From: Camarhynchus parvulus
Taxonomy: Eukaryota; Chordata; Aves; Passeriformes; Thraupidae
Direction of reading: 5' to 3'
Assembly (NCBI RefSeq): GCF_901933205.1
Contig: NC_044572.1
Span: forward strand, 89,680,965-89,744,964
DNA length: 64,000 bases
Part shown: positions 14,318 through 26,540 of the stretch, in pieces
Position numbering within the stretch: position 1 is the first letter of the stretch
Layout: every line of letters starts with the position of its first letter
Notes under the pieces: generated by a model
Databases searched by the model: none
What the model was told of the DNA's origin: nothing
Seen by the model: only the letters and a program-made list of their open reading frames with translations
Translations under genes and position numbers: made by a program

Positions 14318-14386
14318 CTCTTCCCTCTTCTCTTCTAATCTACTCCACTTCCTGCCTCCTTTCTCACTCTACTTCTTTCCCTTCAG
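14318..14386 (+). other. Pyrimidine-rich tract with splice-acceptor-like end
   Basis: About 65 bases are largely C and T, ending in 'ctttcccttcag' with a branch-site-like 'tctaatc' near 14334-14340. By sequence alone this would score as a 3' splice site. The following sequence (ctaatcattcctgaaaaac) reaches a stop codon in-frame at once in at least one frame, and no exon-like segment or donor is evident. It may be a decoy acceptor, or a triplex-prone homopyrimidine tract. Confidence 0.25.
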
Positions 14387-16411
14387 CTAATCATTCCTGA
14401 AAAACAAAAGAAAAGAAAATAAGGCTTTTTTATTGAGGAGAAGGAATGACCCTAAAACACTACCACCAAGTGGTAGTATTCTGTGGTATCCTTCTTGCCA
14501 TTATTTCTCTTATTTTCTGTACTAAGGTCATGCCTTATTTAGATAGGGAATTACATCTATTCCACAGTGCCTAAAACAGCCTCAGGTTTGCCTGGTTCCT
14601 CTTATTATATCAAACAACAAATAGCAACAATAGAAATGACACTGAACTGTGTGACAAATAAAATTGTGAAGCAACACACTTAACTTCTTTCAGCTGAAAG
14701 GTTTGTCTTTACCCAGTACAGTTTGGGAGGAACAATGAAGAGAAGGTGAAATACCTGGTATGATTCCCTCTCACTCCTAAGTGTAGTTATTTACTGTATA
14801 GTCACACTATTTAAGTGAATTGAAGACCAAATGCACATGGTCAAGAACTTTGACCCTCTATTGAGATCATCTAAATAAGAACAATTTTATTAAGAAAAAT
14901 ATGGAATTTAAGAAACTAATAAATCTGATTCTTGTTGATGTTATTTTATGAGTTGTGAAGCAGTACAGAATTTGAGTCAGTGATGCCTGAGCCATGGTTC
15001 AACAGGGCTGATATTTTTGACTTATTTACCAAGACCTTTCTTTATTTACATTAGCAGATTTTTTTCATGTATAAATTCAATATGCCACTTATTTTGTAAG
15101 CCAGTGGCTTTGTTGGTTATCTGTCTCAGACATTCATTAACCATTTAGCAGCTGAAGTAAACACTCATTGCCATGACATTTTGGGTGGGATTCCTTTGTT
15201 GGTTTAAATTTAGCAGTCTATATTTAGTGAATGGGCATATAAACTTCTGCCAGTGGAGACAGATGTCTCAAATCAGATGTCTAAATGCAGGCATCTAGAG
15301 TTGTTTGGGCTATTTGGGATGTTTGTAAGGCAGATATGACACAAGCCCTGTGGGAAAATTAAATCTTTCTGTGATGGCAGCAAAAAGCAGGTTGGGATAC
15401 CTTAGCTTGTCTGCAATGATTTGTAATAATAATTATAACAATGCCAAGTAGTCAGAAAAAGGATGAAATTTTTCCTGCTTCTTTCTGAGAAGTTGGAACA
15501 TAAATTGAGACTTCATATGAAGCTTAAGTGATACTCTGATTGACTTCTCATTCAGATTTTCATAACCCACCATCATGAATGAAAAAAGAATGATACTTTG
15601 GCTGACCAACAATGGCCACCTAAGTTGCAGGTATTTAAAAAAGATAGTAATTTTTAAACCCTTTTGCAGATAAGAATCCAAACTTGACTGAATTCTAATA
15701 ACATTTGGATGTCTAAGTACCTTAAACTCCTTTAAAAATCCATGTAGAAGAGTGTATTTCCCTTGCAGATGCACTCATTACTGAAGAAAATTGTAAGTAT
15801 ATGTTGCACTATCCAGCACCAACACCAGAACCAGCCTAGACACAGCCTCCTAAAGGTTGTTTGCAATTGATTTCCTGAGTTTCTCAGGCACACTTTGATC
15901 CTGCAATGCTCAAGACAACTGAAGTTATGTTACCTAGGCTAATTTATTGAGTTGATGGCACAGTTAGTCTAACATATGTATAGTACACTCTTAAATTTCG
16001 GTAAGTTTCAACTCATAAATGTTAGCATTTTAAAATCAGTAAGTACAAGACTTGCAAATACAGTCGGTTAAATTATTTCACCATAGCAATACCAAAAAAG
16101 ATAACTTAGAGTATCCATGCTTTAAAGAAGTTTGAAGTCAGAGGCTTTTTCCTATGATGGTAATTTACAATGTTATACGAATCTGTTAGTTTCCTAGATT
16201 TAAATTTATATTTTTGTGGTTTAATTTAAGAATTCTCTGACATAATTTGACATTTGAGATTTAGACTTGACAACACCTAGCATGCCTTTTATATATCCTC
16301 AATAATATGTTATAAGCTGTTTTGAATATTAAAGGTACCTAAGTTTCTCACCATTGAATTCAATTCATTTGTTACCCAAATAAAGGAAATCAGAATTAGA
16401 TTCTCAGTGAT

Positions 16412-16443
16412 GGCACTAACCATGGACGGCACTAACCCATAGT
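16412..16443. repeat. Degenerate 16-bp tandem duplication
   Basis: The unit GGCACTAACCATGGAC at 16412-16427 is followed directly by GGCACTAACCCATAGT, with a weaker third trace (ggcattaata) shortly after. This is a small local replication-slippage style duplication with no gene context. Confidence 0.6.
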
Positions 16444-17312
16444 ACTAATGAATGGCATTAATAGGGGTAGTTGTGAAGAAATACTTCTTGGGAAAAGACT
16501 TTTCAAGTCAGTTAAATGAATATTCAGTTAAATTATCGTTTCAAATTTCTGACTTACATTCATTATTCTCATTCAGCCCATAGAAGATACAGTTTCCATT
16601 AGACCATCCAGTTTGACTGGCAAAGTAATAAAGAGCTCAGAAAAGCAGCCATCATTCATTCTGATATATGTTTGCCTTTTAAGAGTAATTTTGACTTTAT
16701 TACTTTATTATTTCTTGTTACATCCTATCTTGAAATTATTGCTATAGCCACTGTAAACATGAGCATATAACAACTTTATTATAAATTCTGTTCTGATTAA
16801 AAGTCATCAAGCCTATATTTCATTGAAATAATCTGCATTTATGAGAAATACGCTAAAGGCCAAGCCATCCTTAGCTGCAGTTCTTTTTATGAGCACTTTT
16901 TACCAGTACTTTGTTGTTTTCAACGCAAGGAAGAAAATTAGGTTATCGCTTTGTAATTTTCAAATCTATTTTTATAGCAGAATTTGAAACTGTATCCCAG
17001 TCTATTGTAATATATATGGACTGGTTTTCAAACACTTTGATAAACTTACCAAGAATATGCATATGCTGCACTACAAGTTTAGCTCCTTCCAAAGGCTGGA
17101 CCTAAAAGTTTCATTCTGCACACAACGCTGAACTGTACATGCAATACTTTCATTATATTTTTCTTTTCTGTGCCTTCAAAGTAAATCTTCCTTACCACTG
17201 CAAAAGACACTTCCATATTCACACAGAGACAAACAGAGACACACATAGCTACCCCTTCTCTTTTCCCTATACTTTCTTTTTCCTTGAACCCCTCTGCCCA
17301 TCTCTATAACTA

Positions 17313-17443
17313 GTGCTCCCTTCTAAGGAAAAGTTCAAAGACTGAGAGGTTTGGTACTATTTGGATAAGCATGAAATCTTGTTGCTTATCCCAATTACAC
17401 AAAACCTCTAAGTCTTTTGAACTTTTTCCTTAGAAGGGAGCAC
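17313..17443. repeat. 131-bp foldback: long inverted repeat with 11-nt loop
   Basis: The left arm (17313-17371, 59 nt) is the reverse complement of the right arm (17383-17443, 61 nt), separated by an 11-nt loop (tgaaatcttgt). By hand alignment 53 of 59 positions pair. There are two single-A bulges in the right arm and six mismatches clustered toward the loop. The outer 20 bp, starting GTGCTCCC and ending AAGGAAAA, pair perfectly. No target-site duplication is evident: the flanks are 'tataacta' on the left and 'acaaaatt' on the right. Candidates are a palindromic non-autonomous DNA transposon (MITE), a local inverted duplication, or a transcribed hairpin (pre-miRNA or hairpin-siRNA). The structure is seen directly; its identity is unresolved. 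Confidence 0.9.
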
Positions 17444-17771
17444 ACAAAATTTTATGCTTATTCAGGACACCTGGATTTCAAACCTGAGCTGGAATTTTAT
17501 GAGGATGGTCTCTCTCTTATGGTTTAGTACACGTACTAGAGCGAATAAAGAAATAAGAAGAGGGAAAAAAAACCTTGCCAACCATCCTCCTGTCTCATCT
17601 CTTTCTGTAAGATGAAACAGATTAAATTACTTATCCATCACAAGAAAGCTGTCAGGGTTTTTAATTCACAACCTATTGCATATGCATTACTTTTCAGAAT
17701 GAACGTAATATGTTGTACCTCCTAATGTATTTCAGCACCAAAAGTTTAAGACTGAACAGTGCAGAAAAAAA

Positions 17772-17813
17772 GTAAGAAGACTTTTTAAAGACAGTGTAAG
17801 AAGACTTTTTAAA
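17772..17813. repeat. 24-bp tandem duplication
   Basis: GTAAGAAGACTTTTTAAAGA followed by CAGT (17772-17795) is repeated from 17796, with 18 bases of identity (GTAAGAAGACTTTTTAAA). The perfect match implies a young slippage event. Confidence 0.85.
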
Positions 17814-18396
17814 AATCTTACGATAACAATAGGAAAACTGTACTTAAATTTGTCAGCACACAGGTTTACATGTACTTCACATATTTCATTTTTCATATGA
17901 TTTAAGTTCTGGCATCAAAAAATTACACTCAAATTTCCCCTTTGTCACTTTGCAGGTTGAATAAAATCCTTGAGATTATGATTTGCCTTTTAGTCTTGAA
18001 TCTGGTCTCCTGCTCCTCTAGCAATAACATCCACAGAGTAGCTGAGCACTTCAGCTTAAGCTTTATTTTCTGTAGTTACCACTGTGGGCAAAACTATGAT
18101 TTTGATTAGAGAACATTATTACACTGCAAGTTCAAATGGTTGGAGTATTGCCTCATAAGAAGGGAGAGACAGAGACAGCAAGGTGTCTGCCCTTCTGGAG
18201 GTTCCTGTAACAGGCTTCTTAGCTGAGTTTCTTCCAGTGTCCCTGGTTATGACAGTACCATCAGAAACATTTATGTTTCATACCAGTGGTTCTTCCAGAG
18301 TACAGCAGACCCATAGTAAAATAATGAAAGTGGCATTATTTAATATTAAATGTCACAACACTTGACAGGTTCATGTAAATGAGGACCTTACTAGGC

Positions 18397-18410
18397 AAAA
18401 AAAAAAAAAA
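18397..18410. repeat. Poly(A) run, A14
   Basis: Fourteen consecutive A residues are followed by GCTTC. No retroposon body is recognised upstream, so this is listed only as a homopolymer. Confidence 0.9.
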
Positions 18411-18645
18411 GCTTCATTTTCTTTAAAGTGAATTCAGGACTAAAATAACAACTGATCCAGGCTGGAATCCAGGAACACAGTGCCTGTGACACACATAGAC
18501 ACAAATTAGCTTATTTTAGTCTTACTGCTTTTTCAGTCAGGAAAGTGTAATTCTCCTGTTTTAGTATGAATTGCATAATGCTCAGAAAAAACTTCTCTGT
18601 TTTACCCTTTCTTCAGCTGTTACAAAGACAGAAGGAAGAGACAGA

Positions 18646-18667
18646 GGGGAAGGAAGGGGAGGGAGGG
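18646..18667 (+). other. Putative G-quadruplex in purine-rich block
   Basis: Four G-runs (GGGG, GGGG, GGG, GGG at 18646, 18656, 18661 and 18665; the second and third are split by one A at 18660) satisfy the G3+N1-7 rule, with loops of about 6, 1 and 1 bases. The motif lies in a strongly purine-biased segment at about 18626-18677. A second GGAAGGGGAAGGGG patch at 18960-18976 has only two full runs. A G-quadruplex could affect replication or transcription, but no promoter is evident. Confidence 0.6.
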
Positions 18668-19537
18668 AGAGAGATGAGGGCTGGGCTGAGTGGCAGCACA
18701 GAAGAGGACCAGCAGTTCAGGTCCCCACCTTCCCTCCCTCTCTGTCAGAAACACAGCAGAGGTGCTTTCAGATCTAAATGGAGAAAGTCAGTGTGTTCCT
18801 CCCCTGTTGTCACAGCAAACATATAGCAGGCTCTCCTGATATGGCTTCCACCTTTCTCATCTTGCCTTGTCAGAAGGTTGCCATCGTTTAGAAAGGTATA
18901 CAGCATTTTGAAAGGATTAGGGTACAAAACACAATTCAGTCCTTTACAAAAGAGAGACAGGGAAGGGGAAGGGGAAAAGCAAAGTGTCAGGTGCTAGAGA
19001 GTGACTGGATGAGGACAATATGCACAAGTAAAAATAGCAAATTGATTGAACCCCTATTCCTGTGAAGTAGGGCAGAAAAAAAAAAAATGATGCACGACAA
19101 ATACTGCCAGGGCAAAGCAGAAGGAGAAAAATTGTAGTTTATGACAATGTGCAAAGGCAAGGATTAGGTGACACCACCAAGGGGAAGGTCACCTCCTCAA
19201 AAAAGCACTAGTTCTACAATTTAATACAGACATGGAAAGCTCTGTCTTTGCTATTAACTGCATTTTAGCTACATACATTACAGTAATGGCAACAAAGGCT
19301 GCTTATCCTTGTACTACTGAAGCCTGACACAGTGGAGCTTCTCCCTTTTTAGTTTTTCCCTTAAACTTCATGCCAGCAAATCCCCCCAAATAATCAGAGT
19401 GCCCACATCTTTCCCCAAACAAATATATGTCCTTGCACGTAGGATTTGCAGCTTTTCTTCTATTCTATTCCAAGACAGGTTTCACCCTTAACATTTATTA
19501 TTTTTATGTGTGCTTTGTTGTTTTTTCGGTTTTAAGT

Positions 19538-19567
<30 letters not shown>
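19538..19567. repeat. (TTG)10 trinucleotide microsatellite
   Basis: Ten perfect TTG units are seen, within a T-rich stretch that also holds TTGTTGTTTTTTC at about 19516-19528. On the opposite strand it reads (CAA)10. Confidence 0.95.
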
Positions 19568-19570
<3 letters not shown>

Positions 19571-22500
19571 GATGCATCTAATTCACAAAACAAAGAAAAA
19601 ACAATTTTTCTTAGCATTTTCTGATCTTTGCTCCTCCTGGATGACAGCAAACACCATTATAATTCTTAAAAACATGACTGTAAAGCCCTGGCACTACCAA
19701 AACCACTCAATTTGTTAATTGCTGAGATGAACTTTACTTAATGTGACAATGGCTGCCCTCGGTCAAGAGTTTCAAAAGATTTTTTGTTCCTAAATGGCTG
19801 TTATGGAAAGGATATTACCTGACTCAGAAATTACAGCAGGATGTTGGCAAGCTCTAAGTTGTCTGGGCAGGACTTCAGTAGTCCAGCTAGATTCTTTTCT
19901 ACACTGTCAGCATCTACTTGGCCACAGCTCAATCCCATTTATCCTAGAACAGCCATGACCAGTCTGGACAAAAGGGGAGAAAGCAGTGAGCTAACAACTT
20001 CAAGTTCATGTTGCTCCCTAAATTGCTGTAGTCTGTCCTGAACATGATTTGAATTGATTATGTGAAGCATGTGGATAGAAAGCTCACAGTACTGAGCAAG
20101 TGTATAACACCCCACAGATCTAAGAATTAAAGAAGAAATTCATAGTATAGGCATCCAAAATATATGCATGGCTATTTAACTATTGAAGTTAAATTTAAAA
20201 GATGCTATGAGATGGCAGTATTAATAAAGAAAACTGTAACTGTTATCATAGAAATTGCTTACAATAAAAAATATGTGATATTATGACCTACAAAAGTTAG
20301 TGGGAGAACATGAATGCAATCCATCATACAGGGATACCTAAATCTGAAAGCAGATCTCATAATACTCATTGGAAAGTTACAGGTATTCCATCATTTTTAC
20401 CCATTTTATGTAAATCATGAAAGAAGACAGAGAAAGTTACTACTCATTGTAATGGAAGTACAGAATCCTAATCTGCATAATCAAACTTAATTAAAGACTA
20501 AGAAGTAATGCATATGAACATATTTGTAGTTTTGGCCTCCCCTGATCTCCACGTTAGTCAGCACACTTCTTTATCATCTCCGGAATGTGTATTTTCATCA
20601 AGGTTTTATAAGGCTAGCTGGCTTTCAAAGGAGAAGTTTTAAAAAAAGATTATTCAAATAACAACAATTGTGCATAATCTGGATTAGTAATTTTTTTATC
20701 CTGGTTAAGTATGCCCCACACTTGGTTTTGGCACTTTGGAATAAGAGTACACACCAACTGAGTTTTCTTGGTTCAGTTGCTCATATTTTTTGACATGTTT
20801 TCATTCCTGTCCATGATTCAAAGGCCAATAATACAAGCAGGTACTACAGCGATAGACCATTTTCTATTCAGTAGCTGTAGAAATCTTTAGACAAAGATTT
20901 TTGCCATAAGCTTCTTACATTGAAACTCTTAGCTGTTAGATATATTAAACCTTACAGTTTGGATAATTTTGTATCACATTCTTCATCATTACTTACGTGC
21001 TATCTGTTACCTCTCCCTACCAAAACCATTACATTGTACTTTAAACAAAATCAGCTCCTTCAAGCTAAGAATGACAGCCAGTCAGTGCATAACACATTTC
21101 AAGTTAAGTCAAGAAAACTTTGTCAAAGGCACCCAGACTCCACTTTTTTACAAAATGAGGTTTATAATGAGGTTGTAATCCTCAAGCAGAGCTGTGCAGG
21201 ATCTCAGTCTATGAGGCTTTATCCTAAAACTCGTACTGAGAATTTCAAAATAAATTTGAAAAGTCTGCAGAATTAAAGGTCTGTAAACTGACATGCAATG
21301 GATATGCTTAGCATACATCAAATATATGTCAGCAATAAGGACTGCCACTCAAGAAAGAAATTTTGCTGGACGTTGCAGGTTGTCATCTTTAGGGCTGCAG
21401 TTCTGATGCAGACAGCTCATCTATTATGCTCCACAACTCTTCAGTTTGTGGATATCTTAGTACAGAACTATCCAATTAATTGCTTGAAGCTGTAGTAATG
21501 TTATGCATGACAAGCAGGAAAATTGCTCTGATTAGGCAAAAGTGCAGAGTCAGACCTCAGAACAGTGCAGTTGTATTTCCTTGCGAATACACAGGACAGA
21601 AAAAGTACGACAGCTCTTCTTTTTGAGTGGATGTGAAATAAGTACTTGATGCTTTCATTAAAAATCAAATAAATAGCATTTTTATATCATTGCTGTCACA
21701 GAGGGCCACCAGACCCCTTTTACTGAAGGAGAAACATCTGTCTTTGAATGGCATGCTTGGAACAACACTTTCTCTTTCTATTGGAACATCAACAGAATTC
21801 TCTCTACTGGAAGTACATGAAGAGAAGCAAGCATACCTCATCTAGAATCACTGCAAATATATTGTCATTTCTTTCTCTCCTACTCCTGAGAATATTTTAT
21901 CTTTTCCTAGGAATCCTCCCAAATATGTTTGTGTCAGAGACACCACACCCTGACCACTTCAGGAGAACAGAAATTTCAGTCTAAATGTAAAAAGGGCATT
22001 AAAACTGAGACAAGTGAATAATTAAATATAAAAGAGAAATTAAACTAAATCAGCAAAGTGTTTATCTGAAGACAAAAAAGAAGAGGAAGATCAGACTTTT
22101 CATAAGCCAAAAATAACAGAGACAAATAAGATTTCTTGTGTTCTAGTTTTACAAGCAACAGGTTCTAGCAGCAAGTCAGAGGTCAACCTGGAACTGAAAA
22201 AAAGTTAAAATAAGAAATTAGTAAACAGAATACAAGAGAAATATCATTACTAACTGATGTATCTCAGAAAGCATTAGGAAAAAATAACAAGCAAGTAATT
22301 AAATGCAATTCCCTACATTTTGGAAATCCTTTCAGGTAAAGGACATTGACCTCGGGCCATGAAATGAGCAGGAAAATTGCCTAAATAAGCTGAAAAGTCT
22401 TAATTAAAGCAGTAACATCCAGGATTATTGTAATCATTTTTCACAGTCTGAGTAAACCAAAAATTTATTTATATTATATTAAATTGTATTTTATAGTTTC

Positions 22501-25045
22501 ATGCACCATGGTTTGAAAGGTGTGTCAATGTATGCATGTACATTAAAATGTATGGCTGCATTCTTACATCTTTCTGGAACAGACCTGTATGATAAACAAT
22601 ATATATATATGTAAAACGCTATGCATATAAACTGTATATAATCAAGAAATATGAAGAACATGAGAAGCAACATGACCTAACCTTGAAGTCATATACACCC
22701 TGAGCAGGATGTTACACCAGGCAATTTCCAAAGTTCCCTTCAACCTTAACTATTCCCTGGTTTTAAGGTGGGTTGGTTTTTGTTGTTTGGTGTTTTTTTA
22801 ATATAATCTACAAGCAAATATCTTGCCTTGTGAAGCACCTTGTGGTTCCCCAGTAGAGATCAGTTTTGAGAAGTGGTAGCTGAGGGAAGTTGGTGTGACA
22901 GGGTCCCATATGATCCCACAGTTATGGAGCTGATGGCAGCAATAATTTTCCCAACACCCAGAGACCAAAGATGGAACCCAAACAGCCTGCTCTCTTCTGC
23001 CCTAATACAGATTTCTTAGATATAATGTTTTATATAATTATTAACTTTTGCAATCGCTGCAGAACAATATAGTCTGAAAGGATAGGGAAAAAAAAGTTTA
23101 ATTGCAGACATGAGCATTCTTAAGAAATATAATACAAATGAGACATACCTAAAAGTTCATATGCAGAGTATTGGGGTTACAAAACAGTTTACAGACATGT
23201 GGAAGAAGAAAGAGTGTTTTTCTGGAAAATCTTGAAAAAAGTAGGAGAAATCAGAGTATAGACAGAAATAATAATAGCAATAGTACTTATAGAGAATTAC
23301 AAAAATGAAAGATAATAAATGGAAAGAACTGGAAACAGATTTCCAAAAAATGCCCTTCAGTTATTCGAGCTTTAAGTAATAGTTCAGTTACCAATTTATT
23401 ATAAAGTGCTGAAAATTGTGGAGAAGATTTCAAAGAAGTGGTAACAAGAGCTAAATAATACATTGATGCTTATTTGTGCCATAAACAGCCACACAACTCT
23501 ATTCATGCTGAGATAAACTAAGTGAAGTGCTGGGTTTGCATTAAATATTTGGTCTGTAACTATATCTGAACCCTGTATTGATCACTTTCCTCTTTCCCTG
23601 TGATAAGCAACACTCCAGGTGGACACAGAAGAACTGTCAGAAGCAGCATGCAAAGAGCAGGCACATCTTTTGCTAGAGGCCTCTGTTAGGACCAAAGGCA
23701 GCTCAGAAACACTGAAGAGAGCCGACAGCGGGTAATCCTGACCCTCTGCTGAAGTCACATTAACTACTTTTGGGTTTGCAAGACAGAGGATGAGAAAGCA
23801 CCAAGACAGGTAGCCTGGGGACAGGCTTCAGGTTATTAAGACAGCTACGGGGTTAGCCAGGAGGGATACAAACTTCGGCGAATTTTCCTGAGGGGAAGGG
23901 GGAAAATGGGAGTTCAGACCAACCAAGTAGTGTGCCTGGTAGCATCAGTTATATGATGGCAGCCTTCAGCTAGCCAGAGGCGTCCATGAAAACTGCACAG
24001 AATCATTTCTGAAATCCAACAGTAATGTCCATTTGTTGTAGAAATTAATTCCCCAAAGAAGAGAGCAAAGGAAAAAAAATCAAACATAGCAAATTTTTCT
24101 GACATTACAAAATGAAGTGCAAGTCTATAACCTTCTCAATATGCTATCTCTGTTACAGTAAGAACTTCATTTCTGATGACAGCCAAATCCCCAAATATTA
24201 GTACCATGAAGCATTATTGGATATTGAACGACTGAAGAAATACTGTAGCAGAATAAATAGCAATGCTGTTCTATTTCTTTGAACTTGATTTTTGAAACAA
24301 AGTGTGAGTCTTTCTGTAAGTTACACAGGTGTGACAGAGAAGCAGTATGACTGAATAATGGAATAAAATGTTTCTCTATCAAATACATTAAACCAGTTAA
24401 TGCGGATGAATACGTACTGCTCGCCTGCTTCCCAGTAGCATTGGCTTGCAAATTATTTGCAAGAGGATGTTAAATTCTCTTTTTGGTATAGATCCAGCAA
24501 AACCACTGCCAGATCACACCTCCTGGGAAATGTGGGACTTGGCATGGAATCTGGCACAAGACTTTACAAATGTCAGCTTTCCTGTAAAAACATGGTCTGT
24601 TGTCATGAAAACATCAGTTTTGAGTTATTTCTTTTCCTAATATTACTAGCCAATATAAATAGAGAAGAGATGAGATGTCATGTGCAGGCATGTACTCAGA
24701 ATTGGATTTTTGTAACTGAATTCCCCAGAATAGAAATATGAATTTTGGATTTTGAAATGCATGTCCACATCTTGGATCAGTACATGTTGTATTTAAAAGT
24801 ATTTCTGCTCTGTACATCAGAATGCCTGTCATTATCATTTTATCAAGATAATCATGGCAATAAATTCAGTAGTGTGTGGTGTGATTTTACCAGCCTGGCA
24901 TGCAATGAATTGCATTTTAGTTTTACTGAACCAATACAGCTAAGCTCCTGGCATTACCAAAACTTTAAATGGTTAATTAGTAACTGATTTTAATATAGTA
25001 CCTAATCTGTGGGAAAGCAGGGAACACCCGCTCCAGGAAAATGCA

Positions 25046-25067
25046 AGCCATCTTTTGAAAGATGGCT
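25046..25067. repeat. Short perfect inverted repeat
   Basis: AGCCATCTTT and AAAGATGGCT are perfect 10-bp arms separated by TG. It could extrude as a small cruciform. No terminator or operator context applies in this genome, so it is noted only as structure. Confidence 0.7.
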
Positions 25068-25974
25068 ATTAAGTTTGAGGAGCCAGAACAAACTTTTGGG
25101 CTGAATGGACTTACTCCACACAGCACTTCAATAGATCTCGGTCACTTCTGTATCTATCAACCAGCCCAGACATAAACATTCAGCCCTCTGAGTCTCACAT
25201 TATATTAGCACTGGGATCTCCTCTTGACATTGACAGCAATTGCACCTGCACCTTAAAAAAAAACACTGCTGAAGATCACAAAATTATAATTTTCCTAAGA
25301 CATCATATTTTCTAGAATTCCCTTTTTTGAAACAAAATTTGACTGTATGTTTTTATGTCTAGCCTTTGTGTAGAACAGTTTTCCAGGAAGAAGGACACAG
25401 AACAAACCTCAGAAGTAAGAGCTTCAGTATGGGACCGGTGTCAAAGTAGGTCAATTTTTAGGACTAACAGCCTTGACAGTGTCCTTTTAATATGTTGATC
25501 TGTTTCTGTAAAGCACATTAAGAAAAGTTTAGCGTGAAAGAGGCTACAAATGTGTTTGATATGATATGGCAATAAGTGTACATTTTGAGCATACTAAAGC
25601 TGCCAAAGTACATTTTAAACTGCTTTTCTTTACTAGCTAAGGGTCCAGTTCATTGAAAAATAAAATCCAGACTTCTGTACACTAGAAGCTGTAGAAAATC
25701 TGGTTTTCTGTAACATCTATAACTCACTGTATATATTTTCAAGGTGGAATCTACATCTTTCTTTGAGAGATTATGGATATTTTTTGTCCCTTTGAACCCT
25801 TGAGAAACATTGAGACTGGGAAGTTGTCCATACAGAGCCAGGCAAAATCACTTGCCTTGAGACTTTAAAAGTTCTGAGTACTTTGTTTGCAAGAACACTT
25901 CTGAATCACTTCATTTATTGATTTATGTCCTTTTTACACATGTGAATCTACTTGATGAAAATTTGGTGTTGTAA

Positions 25975-25978
<4 letters not shown>

Positions 25979-26006
<28 letters not shown>
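25979..26006. repeat. (TA)14 dinucleotide microsatellite
   Basis: Fourteen perfect TA units are followed by a short CACACA at 26007-26012, a common compound TA/CA arrangement. It is likely to be length-polymorphic. Confidence 0.95.
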
Positions 26007-26013
<7 letters not shown>

Positions 26014-26447
26014 GTATTTACAGGAATTGATCAGGAAAACACACTTGATAAGGAAGAGTGAGAACTTATACCAAAAGAGAACTCACTAGTTATTATTGTT
26101 GTCTGTTTTGATTAAAAGATATTAATTCAGTGGCTAATGCATGTAGAAAATGTTATGTACGGATAGTTCAGGAGGCCATTCTTTGTAAAAAAGGGTAAAC
26201 TTTAAAAGTCTCAAACTTTATAATGAACTTAGTAAGGAAAATCCCTTAATGTTTGGCTTCATAACAGAAGTAACTGCTGATGTTTTATGTTTACATCATT
26301 CTGACAACTTCATTGTTCTCATTGATGCACACTATGAAAATATGCTGGAACTATATTCAGTAGTTTTTCTTTATTGCTTTACTTTTAAATACATTACTCT
26401 GTAGTTTTCACCACTTTTGTATCATTTGCAGTAAAGGATACCATCAC

Positions 26448-26540
26448 CACAAGCTGTGTTTCAGCATCTTTTATTACATTGCCTGATGCACTTGAAAAAG
26501 CAGACTGGTTTTCAAGCACACAAACCCTTCTTCAGGCCTG
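26448..26540 (-). mobile_element. 3' tail of an old dispersed amniote repeat
   Basis: Read on the minus strand the segment runs 'cctgaagaagggtttgtgtg', then 'cttgaaaaccagtctgcttt', and ends in 'aataaaagatgctgaaac'. This order (CTGAnGAAGGG...GAAA, a T-rich stretch, then AATAAAAGAT) matches my memory of a widely dispersed repeat end in birds and reptiles, whose family I cannot name from sequence alone. CTGAAGA with a downstream GAAA also resembles the two halves of a hammerhead ribozyme core, but stem II between them pairs poorly. An AATAAA signal is at 26470-26475 on this strand. No coding part of the element is recognised upstream. Confidence 0.45.

Larger units (their letters stand above)
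10171..17312. other. Unassigned AT-rich DNA
   Basis: This 7-kb stretch has no recognisable gene or transposon. A small perfect inverted repeat with 8-bp arms lies at about 11553-11574, another at about 14461-14480 (actaccac-caa-gtggtagt), and a near-pure pyrimidine tract at 14318-14386 is listed separately. A degenerate 16-bp tandem duplication is at 16412-16443. Open frames of 104-124 codons (11735-12109 and 12756-13070 plus, 15433-15774 minus) encode nothing I recognise and lack convincing splice contexts. Confidence 0.55.
17444..26447. other. Unassigned AT-rich DNA with scattered simple repeats
   Basis: No gene is visible. Listed separately are a 24-bp tandem duplication at 17772-17813, a poly(A) run at 18397-18410, a G-quadruplex motif at 18646-18667, a (TTG)10 at 19538-19567, a short perfect inverted repeat at 25046-25067 and a (TA)14 at 25979-26006. 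The 23580-23920 segment is less AT-rich and retains a few CpGs. It could be an eroded repeat or a regulatory block, but I recognise no family. Open frames (longest 118 codons, 20920-21276 plus) match nothing known. Confidence 0.55.

Noticed and set aside
15433..15774. 113-codon minus-strand frame with a kinase-like phrase (LRHPNVIRI)
   Set aside because: The surrounding residues lack every other kinase motif, the resemblance is a single short word, and the region may be eroded repeat DNA.
23888..23912. G-rich patch as a second G-quadruplex
   Set aside because: Only three runs of three or more G residues are present within loop limits.
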